DNA of 64,000 bases from Diaporthe sp. PMI_573 (taxonomy: Eukaryota; Ascomycota; Sordariomycetes; Diaporthales; Diaporthaceae): contig JAJTUP010000008.1 in assembly GCA_021399435.1 (NCBI GenBank), forward strand, positions 186,001-250,000, written 5' to 3'. How positions within the stretch are numbered: the first letter of the stretch is position 1; the number at the start of each line of letters is the position of its first letter. The notes under the pieces were generated by a model, which made no database searches, was not told the DNA's origin, and was given only the letters and a program-made list of their open reading frames with translations. The position numbers and the translations under genes were made by a program. Positions 43,787 through 55,039 of this stretch are shown here, piece by piece.

Positions 43787-45250
43787 CTTGAAGTCGGCCG
43801 CCTCGTATGCCCATTATCTGAGGTCATCTACGTCAGCAGCTACCGACATTGACCTAACCGGGACATGCGTTTTCTGCCTCCTCAGGCGACCGATCTTCAC
43901 TCTCGACTGCCAATACCAGCTCTATTGGACCAGTTCATTGAACAAGATCCCTTGATCCGCTTCCGTGTCATTTCCAAAACGAAGCCAGCACTAGACATTG
44001 CTAAGTATACGTTCCATCTATTGAGTTGCACGGCTTTCAAATTGCATTTCCTCGTCTGCCTGCTGTCCATCCACTCCTTGATTTCATCGACCATGTACTG
44101 TATACACTATAATGACATAATAGTTGTGACGTTTGATGTCAGTGACATGGTTGAAATGCTGATATTTCGTGTCTCCCGCATCAATGTATCGAAACGCTTA
44201 TAAGCACCTAAATTAGGCTGTTTCTCTAATACTCGGGTGAGAGCTTGGCCTGCAATGATAGAAAGCTCTTTATGGATCTTGAATTCATCGTAGAACGCAC
44301 AGTACTTACCAAAGTTACGCTTTGTGGTGTTGCAAAATACATCACCAAGTATAGTAAAGTCCTGCGTTACGTCCAACGTCTCGACGATGGTCCTCCGCCC
44401 ACCCAGCTCTGAGCGTCCGCCCACCTGACGCTAAGACCAAATCACGAATGGAATCGGGTTTGTAACAAACAGCAGTTAACTCAAAGGAATAAATGGTGAA
44501 GGTCCTGCTAGGTACCATCGACTTCAGTATTTAGTAGAGGTGGAGTTTACGTCGCACAGAAACCAAGCAACCACCTCTGCGTGTATGAGACGGCTGCCAC
44601 TGCGGACAAAGTGAAACGCCGGTTGAAGTGCTTCGAGCCGCCGTTAAACGCATATTAAGTAACTAGAATCTTCCGCGGGTTATTATCTTAATGATCGGGT
44701 TAGATTCTAACGTAAAAACACCAACGAGTCGGCCACCACAGCGGGTCGGCCACTGAAAACGCTAACAAAAAGCGTCCGTGCGTAACCATGCTCCCTACTA
44801 GGGTTAGGGGCTATAGACAGCGCTTTGTCTTGAAAGCTGTGGACGCGATCTTTTTTGGAAAGCACGGGCGAGGCCTGGATGATGTAAGAAAGTCCCGTTC
44901 CGTCGTTTAAGCAAATATACGGAAGCTTTCTATTTAATTTCATCATAACGGCGTGGTTCTTAATACAAGGGATGCTCAATTTCGAAGTACTACATAGTAC
45001 GCACATGGGAATATACCGAAACAAGTACCCATCAAAGTGTGTTTCTATAACGTCCTAAACTATAGTACTTTTCTGATCGTCGCAGAGCTAAATGTACCTG
45101 ATTCCTTAAACATAAATATGGAAGTCCCGTAGTATATACTGTACTCCTTTATCAGCAGGAGAGCTGCCTCTTACTGGTAACACGATCGGAGCCACTGTTT
45201 TGCAAGTTTTACTTACAAACCGGTGTTGCACCATACCCTCCCACTTCCAA
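43787..45250. other. Region without a supported gene
   Basis: Short frames on both strands (best about 112 codons at 43865-44203 plus, 105 codons at 44107-44424 minus) have no recognised domain. Confidence 0.4.
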
Positions 45251-45621
45251 ATGGATCCAGAAACTCGAAATAAAGTGGTGAAAAAAGCTAAGCGTGAACG
45301 TGAGATGTTTCGAAAGCGACTACGAACGATCATGAAAAAGGTAGAAGGACTTCATACTCAATGTGGGGGGAAGGCGTTTCTCGCCGTTTACAAGAATGGA
45401 AAGTTTTATGTGTTTTCCTCGAATCCAGGAAACAAAAGGTGGCCGCCGCCTCTGAGCGACATTGTTAGTCCAGACATTACATTTATTAGCAACATTTGGC
45501 GCTAATTGCTTGTCAGATGCTCACATATCCATTGCCAGAAATTCATCATCCAACTAAACCCAGTAGCGCCCAAGGAGAATGGCAAGAAGCCGTTGATGAG
45601 GACAGCTCTCCAGATCGTTAA
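45251..45621 (+). CDS. Small MADS-box-like protein, 105 aa
   Basis: Two exons, 45251-45463 and 45517-45621, with a 53-bp intron (GTTAGT donor, GCTAAT branch-like site, CAG acceptor) in phase 0. Without splicing the frame ends at 45505 after 84 codons. ATG at 45251 gives MDPETRNKVVKKAKREREMF, then RKRLRTIMKKVEGLHTQCGG and KAFLAVYKNGKFYVFSS: the order of a MADS domain (basic helix, KK..EL..LC, then two beta strands GK.Y.FSS). The tail NPGNKRWPPPLSDI joins MLTYPLPEIHHP. There is no IKLM or activation domain. Similar short MADS-like proteins occur in several pathogenic ascomycetes. It probably binds DNA, perhaps as a dimer partner; that is inference. It sits near a Ty3/gypsy scrap in a decayed region but is itself open. 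Confidence 0.65.
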
Positions 45622-46245
45622 AAAAATTTATTCCATAATGACAGGCACAGTACTTTCGTTTCTGATGTACGCGTTTATGCTGAATCGGTATCAAAATTGG
45701 GCAGGTTGCGATGCGGCTCATCCGATTGGGGGCCTGGGAGTGAGGTGGGAAAACTCCTCTGCAAAGTACAAATGAAAAGGACCAACATCTCGCCAAAAAT
45801 ACCGGGATCTTGGTCAATTTGACATTTGGCAAGCAATGTGGGTAGAGATAGAACAAAGAATAACTGTCTTATAACCTTCTTCCTTAATCTAATCGTCGTT
45901 AGAAATAAAAGGATAGCCTTTGTTAAGCGTTGCGTTTTGAAACTGCGTGTATCTGCTACACGACAGCGAGTGTCTGCCTAGTGTTTCTGCTTCATGTGCG
46001 TCGTCCTTTCTGGCGCTGTGAGCCTTGAGAGCATAGAAGACACACCAACCTTATACTGAGGGTCTTCGGGAAACTTTGACCAGGATCGAGCATGAAATTC
46101 AAGGTAAGAAGACCTAATCCTATGCTCCAAATACATATTAATGGCCGCAGCTGAGAGACGACGAGAGTTGCACATGGCTTGGACCCCCTCCTGCAAACGA
46201 TCTCTACAGCACTTTGATACAAGAAAGGCTACATGGTAAACAACA
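45622..46245. other. Spacer before the chromodomain scrap
   Basis: It may include degraded gypsy integrase sequence just before 46246 (frame HFDTRKATW then a stop, then TTEYLVKWK), but integrase motifs are not recognisable. Confidence 0.35.
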
Positions 46246-46350
46246 GAGTACCTTGTCAAATGGAAAAATTACGATCACCAAGACAATACATGGGAACCCA
46301 GCGAGAACCTGACAAGATGCAAAAAGGCAATCCAAAAACTTTTGCGCTAA
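46246..46350 (+). mobile_element. Ty3/gypsy (chromovirus) integrase chromodomain remnant
   Basis: Thirty-four codons encode EYLVKWKNYDHQDNTWEPSE followed by NLTRCKKAIQKLLR and a stop. This is the C-terminal chromodomain typical of fungal chromovirus integrases, with its aromatic cage residues Y, W and W in place. The upstream integrase core is not recognisable. In such elements a short 3' region and LTR follow; here a purine-rich minisatellite follows instead. Confidence 0.75.
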
Positions 46351-46382
46351 ATTCTCCAATTTAGGAATACTTAGAGATACAA

Positions 46383-46646
46383 AGGGCTAGAGGGCTGTAA
46401 AAAGCTGCAGAGGGCCAGAGGGCTGTAAAAGGCTGCAGAGGGCTATAAAGAGCTAGAGGGATGTAGAGAATTATAGAGAGCCAGAGGGCCGGAGGGATGT
46501 AGAGAGCTATAGAGAGCCAGAGGGCTATAGAGGGCCAGAGGGCTAGAGGAATACAGAGGGCTATAGAGAGCCAAGGGGTTACAGAGAGCCAGAAGGCTGC
46601 AGAGAGCTACAGAAAGCCAGAGGGCTAGAGGGCCAAAAAGCCAAAG
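46383..46646. repeat. Purine-rich minisatellite (AGAGGGCTATAGAGAGCC-like units)
   Basis: About 260 bases of imperfect units such as AGAGGGCTGTAAAA, AGAGGGCCAGAGGG and TATAGAGAGCCAGAGGG, with unit length near 9 and 18 bases. The plus strand is strongly purine-biased. It begins 30 bases after the chromodomain stop codon. Confidence 0.85.
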
Positions 46647-47779
46647 GTACTAAAAAGTACTCTAAAATTTGGAGAAGACGCTTATGCCGCAACGAGACTG
46701 TCTATTCCTCCTCAAGGGTTTCAATGTAGAGCATCTGATGCTACAATTCTATCAGGGTCTAACGGATTTAGAAAAGGTTGCCTCCTGGCTATCCATTGTC
46801 CTCAAACTTCACTGTGCCCCCATGCGTGCGCGTGTCGCAGCTTGGCTCTGTTACGCCGTTCTCTGTTCCACTGCCAAACTTCGTCTGGTTATTTGTGGTG
46901 AATGAACAATCCAGCATTCACTGCAACAGGGACTCGGGCACTGCTGTTGGTCCAATGAGCCCCCAAACCTGCCTCATTGCTACTACTTCCTTACTGCGTG
47001 CGGGTCTAACGAGGTACCTCGGGTGATGGAATTTTTTTTTTTGGAAACGTTGCTTGGTTCGAAGACGCATTAGCTGCTAAGTATTCCGTCAGGGAATGAC
47101 CAGATTTACAGATTGAGAACCTTGGAATTAAGAAAGCTGAATTTGGGCATTGGCTGTCCGCCCACTGTAGTCGAACAGAAAATTATGCTCAGCAAGTGCG
47201 GCTTTATGTTGTTCTGCACAAAGTTATGCGCTAGGTGAGTTAATCATGGCCACTGCACTCAGCATGTCTATATCAACGAGGCTAAGTCAAACCATCCAAG
47301 ACAACCGTACCACTACACACAGTACAAATCCAAGCAAACAGCGTCATGGCGGTCATACATTGCCTTAGAGAAAGAGGAGTCGTCAAAATAAGGTTGCTGG
47401 GCACTCATCGCCAAGATGCGTGGTTGCGTGTACCTCCAAGCTTTTACTATCTTAGTACGCAGTCTACCGAAACCTCGACCAGCACTGCCGCCCAATGCCC
47501 AGACACCAACAGCTCTGACAACACTGACGGGCTGGGCACATCTGCATTAATACTTGTCTAAGAATATTTGACAGAGGTATTCAATGCGCATTGCCGACTA
47601 GCTGAACTGCGCGGTGCCAGCCGTGGGTGGAGGATCAAACTCAATACGTTTTCCTGTTTCCACTGGCAGAAGCACCAGATTTAAGTTGCTCACACATTAA
47701 TATCAATTGCCCAAATATATCCATGCTCCAACATTGAGTGAACTTCCGCGTGAGGCTCATCTGGCTACAATCTGTGAAA
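46647..47779. other. Region without a supported gene
   Basis: It may include the rest of a gypsy 3' end. A T10 run lies near 47032. No LTR ends (TG...CA with target duplication) could be identified by eye. Confidence 0.4.
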
Positions 47780-49737
47780 ATGGCAGACACGAATATAGTA
47801 CAGACCGGCCATACAGCCAGCAGACAAAGCAGCAACCCATTCGGGAAAGCCATCCAGGGAATCGCTGCTACCATCGGCCTCGCATCCGAGACCATCTACC
47901 ACCACAAGAAAAAGAGAGCTTCCCAGCAATTTCAGCGCGACACCATTCCAAGAAGCTTTTCAAACGGTGACTGCATTCCGACAACGACTGATCTCGATAG
48001 TTTCCGATCTCTAAATGAAGCCGAAGCTCAGGCGAGGCTTCCCGCACAAGTGGATGAGGTAGCTTGGGCACTTGACGAAGTGCAGGATGATATCAGCACG
48101 AATAATGGCAACACAGCGCCACCTGATCACAGCCCGCTGGGCTCACCAATGCTTGCGGATAGTTTCCTGCAGAGCCACCCATCTGCAAAAAGTCCGGCAG
48201 CATTTGGTCGGATTGAGCTCCCGGTCGTCATCACGCAACGTCGACCCAAGGCACGCACCCGTGGTTTCATCCGTGCGTATGCGCCCATTCTCCAGGACGT
48301 TGGCATCGATCAGGAGACCTTCGTAGACTTCATTGACCAACTCAACAAGGCGGTCGAGCCAAGCCCGTGGATCAGTGCTATCGACTTGGCCTCTCTCGCA
48401 GGCCATGCTTTCCCGGAGCCCATTCACCTGCTGATCTCCGCGTCTGCTCTGATGGCCACACAGATCACTGCCGAGGTTGTCAGTCGCAGCAAAAGCAATG
48501 CATTCCTGGACAAGATGAACCAGGACTTCTTCAAGCCGAAGGGTTTGATCGCGCTTGTCGTGACATGGAAACCAAAGCAAGACGGCTCGAAGCAAAGTAC
48601 AACCGGTATTGTCGACATCGATATGAGCGCCGCAGCCGCCAACAAGAAGACGCAAGAGGATAGTCTAGCCAGCATGAAAAGAAGGAAGTCGACGATCCAG
48701 ATGCCTTCTTCCGGCGATATGTTCGAGCTACCGGAGTTTGCACCGCTGGTGTTCCCCAAACTGGAAGTCACAACTAAATCCTCAGAACCGCGAACTCCAA
48801 TCACTCCCACTCACAGGCGATCTACACAGGAATTACAGACGAAGGAGACAGAAGAAGCCGGACAGAAAGAGACAAGCAACTTGGCAAGAGGACCGAGAAG
48901 CAAAACAATGGGTGACAACGGGATACTGCAACGCGCCGAACCAGGATGCCTCCCAGCATTCAGGCACAGCACTGCCGAGTACGTCGGCCCAGCAGTCCGA
49001 CAAGTCAAGCTGGGCGGCAAGTCAGCCGGGACCAGCGTCAAGCGGACGGGCCACTTCATCAGCGACTACCAGGACCGGCGCGCGGTGGCAAGGTGGTCGG
49101 GCCAGCACCCGGACTCGCGGATGGCCAAGCTTGCGCCGGCGCCGGGGTTCCAGTCCCGGTTCGCGGACCCGAACCACCCGGCCGGCAGCGGCGACTTCGT
49201 GGCGCTGGTGACGGGCGGGAAGCGCACGACGGCCGAGGTGAGCCGGGAGGCGGTGCGGGCGACGGCCGCGGCGGGCCGAGAGGGCCTGAGTCGTGTCAGG
49301 AGCACCACCGAGCGTGCTGGACTGAGGGTTGGCGGTGCTGATGGTGGTGATGACGGCGGAACACCGCGACGGATCATAAGCCCCAAGGCAAAGGAGGCGC
49401 TCGTGGACATCAGACCGCGCGGGGACTGGCTGCCCAGGCTGCCGAATACCGCGACTGCTGGTGTGGCGCCCCGGCTCCGGAGAATCGGGTCCCTTCCATT
49501 GGTTGCTCCTGTGAAGACGATGAAGAAGTTATTACAGCCGGTAGGTCTTCCTCCTGGTTCGCTTACTTTAGTCCCGAGATCTGACCACGAAGGCTTCAGG
49601 ATATTCTTTACCTCATGATTGTGAATCTGCCGACTGAAGAGGAGATCGCGGACGCCGCAGCTTGCCTGAATCAGGCGAAGGAGGAAAATACGACCGAAGA
49701 CAAGCTAGTGGAGAACAGCTTCGAACCCCAGAATTAG
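47780..49737 (+). CDS. Conserved fungal protein of unknown function, 632 aa
   Basis: Two exons, 47780-49540 and 49600-49737, with a 59-bp intron (GTAGGT...TTCAG, CTGAC branch) in phase 0. Without splicing the frame would continue to 49618 in intron sequence. The ATG at 47780 is the first true start; the frame upstream opens with GTG. The exon 2 product (DILYLMIVNLPTEEEIADAA) matches the C terminus of a widespread family, as does the central block RRPKARTRGFIRAYAPILQD (residues from about 154) with GIDQETFVDFIDQLNKA and a hydrophobic stretch after residue 200. The family is often labelled FAD-binding without support; I see no FAD motif. The N terminus and the middle (about 290-390) are disordered and rich in Ser/Thr. 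The local GC is much higher around 49000-49400. Confidence 0.8.
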
Positions 49738-50540
49738 AATCCACACAAGGCTAAGGCTGACAGGGGGTACAAAAGCGCAGGGCAATTTCTTTATTGAACT
49801 GATGTTATAATTAATCCAACATTTGGGGGTTCTGTTGAACTTACCATCTGATACCATGGCTGGGGCTTCTCGGACATGCGTATAACTCGCGATGCTGCGA
49901 AGTAGACTCATTGAGCCCGTCAGTATCGGTGACGGTGCTTCTCGATATCACCTACGAGGAGGCCGGAGACTTCCCAACTGCCGTGTAAATATCCCCTATA
50001 GTTTCTTCCTTCCGAGTGCTTAAATTGAAAGGAGTGCTATTACCGCGGATCCCCACCGCCAAGGCTTTCAAGATGCAGGTTGACAGTCCCACGGGCCTGT
50101 CCATGACTCCGCCGCCCGTTGTAACTGATGGAATAAGAAACAAATTATTCCGGTTGTATTTAAGCTTAAGGGGCTTTAGTTGACAATCAGCTTAAGTATG
50201 ACTAGTCCGTCATTCGAAGTCCCAGCAAGAGTGGTCCCAGTCAATCTCGTTTGCACAAAAGTGTGGAAACGAAACATCGGCTCAGCTATGCCAAGCATAG
50301 TTTCAATCCGTACACTCAAGATGGATCTCTTGGCAGCGGATATAACATCGTTCGTCAGTTATGTAAGACTTCGTATAGCGTATTCATGATCTGTATTTAT
50401 ACAAATGGCAAAGAACCTGAATGCTCTCAAGGCTTCTTACCCCGTAGTGGTCTACCTAGGTACTCTCAGCTGGTCTATACACTGTCTCTCGGACCACTTG
50501 CTTATTCATTCTTTATTTGTCCTTCTGGTAGGGATCATTC
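49738..50540. other. Intergenic region, promoter side of the protease gene
   Basis: No supported gene. It contains the 5' region of the gene starting at 50541. Confidence 0.45.
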
Positions 50541-51542
50541 ATGTACACCATGCATCCCGTCAACTTTGCTTTGCTGTCCTCCCTGGCAGGCCTGTCTCTA
50601 GCAGCTCCCCAATCATCTTCATCGCGCCTCAGCAGCAGGCAGTCGGACAAGTCAGGATGGAACCCTCCAGCAGACTTGGCCAAGCCTCTCAAGGAAGTTT
50701 GGGATCACTGTGAGAAAACGTACAATGGTGGAGACGTGTACAGTTTCAAGAACTATGGTTGGGATCAGATCATGGCCACAAAAGGGTGAGACCGACTATG
50801 TGCAATGTTTACTATATATAAAACTTGGTCGCTAATACTGTCTTAAGTGTGATCAACTACTGTGTCAGATGGGACTCAGACGAGCCAGTCCCAGCAACTC
50901 AGCGCCAGCAGATCGCCGACGAGGTGAACAAAGGATACCAGAAATGGTTCAAGTGGGTGTACGGCTGGGACAACTTCCCTTTCGAGGAGGTTAAAGTCAA
51001 CGTTGTCGGCTGGGCCGTGAAGGACAAGAGTCTCCTGGAGGGTTCCACTGAGGGCCTCGATATCTACACCGACGTGGACGGCGAGGGCATCCCGCAATGT
51101 GCCGAGTCGTGCGGTCGCTTCTTCCACAAGGACGGGGACTACAGTGGTTGCACCGCCGGTGCGGATCGCCACTACGACCAGTCGATCTGGCTCACCCCAG
51201 GCCACGACGGAGGCTCTGGCGGCGACTGGGGCCAGCGCGTCGCGACGGAGCTGTTCATGTCGGGCGTCGATGGTGGTGACAACATGCTGTACATCCTCCA
51301 CGAGCAGGTAAGGATTACCCCAAGGGAGACAGATCTGCGTTTGATCTGAAGCTGACGATTTACTGCTCCAGGGTCACTCTTTTGGCCTTGACGACTTCTA
51401 TGACTGGTCCCCGAGCGGCCGGAATGACGATTTCATTATGAGCGCTGGTTTCGTGGCCAACATTACTGACTTCGATGGCTGGATGTATCGTAACTGGTGG
51501 TACGAGCTCTCTCGCGAGCGAGGATGGCAAAAGTCTTCGTAA
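50541..51542 (+). CDS. Secreted snapalysin/metzincin-like zinc metalloprotease, 291 aa
   Basis: Three exons: 50541-50785, 50848-51307 and 51372-51542; introns of 62 and 64 bp in phases 2 and 0. ATG 50541 (or the in-frame ATG at 50550) starts a signal peptide (HPVNFALLSSLAGLSLAAP). The protein carries a zinc-binding motif HEQGHSFGLDD (His233, Glu234, His237, Gly240, Asp243), the HExxHxxGxxD pattern of snapalysin-type metzincins, in which Asp is the third ligand. The intron lies inside the motif, between Gln235 and Gly236. A possible Met-turn follows in DFIMSAGF. Conserved cysteines flank CAESCGRFFHKDGDYSGC. Similar proteins occur in fungi and actinobacteria. Extracellular proteolysis is inferred; no activity is known to me. 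The gene appears intact. Confidence 0.8.
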
Positions 51543-53170
51543 AGGCCCTGCCGCATCGCACTTTCCCCTGAATATGGCTGTCACTCGACTGTTATCCTAC
51601 ATGGTAAGCTGTAAATAGCCCAGGGAAATGCCTACCATTTTTATGAGGATGGGGAGAAGCAGGAGTCATTTTCACATCGAGGGGCACATTCTAGTTGTAT
51701 CATATTACCATTTTTGTACATGCATTCACAGCGGGCTAGAGTTACCCACCTACGTCAATGAAGACGTGCGTCCCGATTTTCAGGTTCTTTCCTCGTTCTT
51801 CAAGCAGAACTGGCTCGGCTATGGTTGATCGACGCGAATTCGAAAATTTCTCGAGTCTTTTGGATGCATTGAAGCTGTCACAAGCAATGCGATCACTTGA
51901 ACTAGACGAGGTGAGATGGACTGAACAAGGAATAAGATATAGAGGAAGCGCGATGACAGCGGCGATGAGCATAACCGCATAATACACGAAGCTGATGTGA
52001 TCCGGAGGCAGCAGGATCTTGATACTAAGTTAAGACGTCTAGCCGGGGCTTCATCAAACACGCCCATCTCGGAGACAGGAATCACCACCAGGAAATGTGC
52101 CAATAGAAATAGCCGATCAGCTCTGGCGCATCCCAGATGCACAAAAGATGCCGAAGGGTCGAGGCTATTTCCAGCTCAACTAGTAACATTGTTTCGTACT
52201 TCATATTTAATCCTGTTGTTGATCTTGTAGAGTTCCCGAGCCTTGCGTCTTCTCACTCGTGCGGCATCCAGCCTGTGATAACACAACTATTTAACAAGAT
52301 TGGGCCACACCATATATACCACTGACCCCAAGTAAAAGCCTGAAATGTGACCCCCTATACTGCACTAGTTTCACTTTCTATCGCCGCAGAACATTGGGGT
52401 CTGTACGAAATCCAGCCTCCGGATCAGCCACAACAGCGTGCATGGCAGCCCCGCAACTGATCCGCTACGGAAACGGCCTGGTCAGCGGCCAACCTGCATG
52501 AAGTCGTGCATGCGGATCTAACAGCTCAAGTGGGGGAAATGACTGCTTTCCAGGCTCTGAGCTGGCATATAGAAGGCGGCTGTGCCGGATGGCGCCGAGA
52601 TGCGGCGTCGTGGATGCTGCGATCGCAGCTCTTGGTACGGTATTGGGTTTCTCCCCTTCCAACAACTGACCCATCCCCCCATTCCTCTCTTCCTTTGCCA
52701 AATGTCTCCAGCTTCCAACCAATAGCAAGAAGCCTCAGAAAGCGATCGCTGTCGAGCTCGCGAGCTTCGCGAAAGAAACCTCTTGTCAGCTCAGATAGTT
52801 GTTCAGGAGTGTCTGGATGTTTCTCCCCAGCGGAAATCGGTCGCCCTCCCAGGTGAGCATACGGGCCAAACCACGACCCCAACCACGCCTGCATCTCAAT
52901 GTCCAGTCGTCACAAATATCCCATACCATCATGAGAACACAGATTGAAACTAACTGATTCATCACTCGGCAGATCCCTCCCTCCGCCGCCGCGAAGCTAA
53001 GCCGCCCTCAAACATTCCAGATCCAGAAGTTCCTGAACACGACCCCCGGCGGCGAACCCTTTCCTCTGGCTGTAGGACCACAGACCGACCGCCAGAGTCG
53101 GCTAAGGGGTTACATCGCCCAGTTTGACGCAGTATACTCGCCGTCGAACACATCGTACTAAGTTGTGTCA
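51543..53170. other. Region without a supported gene
   Basis: Short frames only. The stretch 52975-53160 is open in frame with the zinc-finger gene except for a TAA at about 53159, so an upstream exon of that gene could lie here, but I could not define one. A frame at 52506-52856 is open but without a domain. Confidence 0.35.
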
Positions 53171-54409
53171 ATGACCGGCCGCCAACATGTGCCGCCGGAC
53201 CAGTACAACAGGGCTGAAGTCAGCATCCGTGGGCTCGCGTGCCCCTTTGCCAAGTCTGACCCCGAGACGTATATGAGCATGAATGCCTGCAGGACGACCG
53301 AGGGCTTCAAAGAACTGAGGGAACTGAGGTACGTGCCTGGACCGCGGACCGCTGGTCCCAGAGATGCAAAGGGCTCCTCGCATGTATCATTGAGCATCTG
53401 GCTGACGAGGCTCCTGCAGCGAGCACATATGGCGAAAGCACACTTGGTTTTTCCGCTGCGAATTCTGCCCCATCCGCTGGAATATCTCCATGTCCCGCAA
53501 GAAAGTTGCCCAGAAGAAAGAGGAACACTGGAAGACCTGCGAGGGAAAACGCTACGGTAGGCGATGCCTCGGCAGATTCGACGAAGCCGGAATGGAGCTG
53601 CTGGATCGAGAGCAACAGGAGCGCTTTGAGACAATCAAGCCAATAAGGGGTGTCGAGGCCAAGCTTAAAGCCCTGTACAGGGCGTGCGGGAAGCCAGTAC
53701 CGCAGACATATTGTTGGTCAAACCCCCCCCCCCACCCTTTGGTGGCCACCAGACAGCCCATGGTCAACTGCGTGTGCTGGACATATGCTAATTAACATAC
53801 CGATTTCCAGACACAGACGCGGCAGTCTCAACGGTGCAACTGCAGGTCAATTACGGACCTGTCGCTCGCACCGCAAGGCACCATGACCAGCAACCGGCCA
53901 GCCACCGCGGCGACCTTTTCGACGGCTTCGTTCAGCCTCCCTCAGATGTCTCCCGTCTGCCACGAAGACGCACCACGGCCAACAACGTGTCAAACAACGC
54001 CGTGCTGCAGCCCAGCGACGGCTCCCAGGTCAGCGGCGCCAACAGGCCACCAGACTCAGACTCCGGTTACGGGTCCATGCCGAGGAACGACAGAGACGCA
54101 GCCCAAAGAGGAGCGTATTGGACCCATTCAGCTCACGTCAGGCAGTATGAGGCAAGTAGCAGTCACGTCGCCGCGGCGAGCTCCGGGCACATCGCCAACG
54201 AGGGGGAGAATTTCCCGTCAATCCACGACCACGTGTACCACGGGTGTTTTCAGGACTACGGCGATCCTTCGCCCTACGGCACTGCCGATTCCTCGGCCAG
54301 CCTGCTTGGGCTGACTCTGCCGAGTTCCGGGGCGGAAAGCACCCCTGAGCCTCTGGACATGTTGGACTTTACCAACATCGATCCTGATTTCCTGGAATAT
54401 CAGAGTTGA
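53171..54409 (+). CDS. Fungal C2H2/C2HC zinc-finger protein, 349 aa
   Basis: Three exons: 53171-53328, 53420-53712 and 53811-54409; introns of 91 and 98 bp in phases 2 and 1. The second donor is GTTGGT and the intron contains a C-run. The joined N terminus reads RGLACPFAKSDPETYMSM, then KELRELSEHIWRKHTWFFRC across intron 1, giving Cys24, Cys40, His55 and His60 for one finger and Cys66, Cys69, His89 and Cys93 for a C2HC finger (FRCEFCPIRWN...EEHWKTC). This spacing fits the large fungal group of zinc-finger proteins that start with ACPF(Y/A)K. The C-terminal half is Ser/Gln-rich and ends acidic (EPLDMLDFTNIDPDFLEYQS), like a transactivation domain. Splicing supports both fingers. A further upstream exon cannot be excluded. 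Probably a nuclear regulator; targets are unknown. Confidence 0.7.
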
Positions 54410-55039
54410 TCATTGGACTGGGGCCAATTGGGACCTTGACATTTCTGAGTGGCAGATAAGACTGTTCCAGATAGGGCCGGAGGTGCACAAGCAGTTATCA
54501 TGGGTCCAGAAGAGGTTTGACATGGGCCATGGTAGAAATCTCAAATGATGATTGACCTGTGGTGGTTGCTCTGGGCTGTACTGAACAGTAGACGAATCTC
54601 TTCTTCATGCTTATATGTACGGCGGTGAATAGAGTCTCGGAGGTTTTCATGAATCACGGGTGACCCCCAAGAACCTTTTGAGCCATCACTAAGCACCGAC
54701 ATTAAGTCTAGTGCATCACCGGCACATAATACGGCAGTATTCATCTTTTCTCACTTGGCTGAATTATGTCCCTGCTTTTATTTTCATCCGGCAGGTAACC
54801 TCTCAGAGCCTCTCAAAACCACGGAGCTGGTAACGACTGAAGAGAATTCTGGGTCCTCACAAATATCCGGGCTGGCCAATGTGGCTTCATACCCAGGGCC
54901 GCTTTCAGACGCCTTCCACAAAATCGTAGCTCACAGGCAGCGCTTAGCGATCTAGCACGTTCTGCTGTACCCGAAACGCCATCACAAAGTTCTATAACCG
55001 CGGCAGCCAGTATGCCTACTGGTTTGCCAGCGTGGGGCC
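54410..55039. other. Convergent intergenic region
   Basis: Downstream of the zinc-finger gene (plus) and the MFS gene (minus). No other gene recognised. Confidence 0.5.

Noticed and set aside
48143..48810. Long minus-strand frames opposite the 47780-49737 gene
   Set aside because: They are shadows of the plus-strand gene, which has splice-supported ends and a known conserved block.
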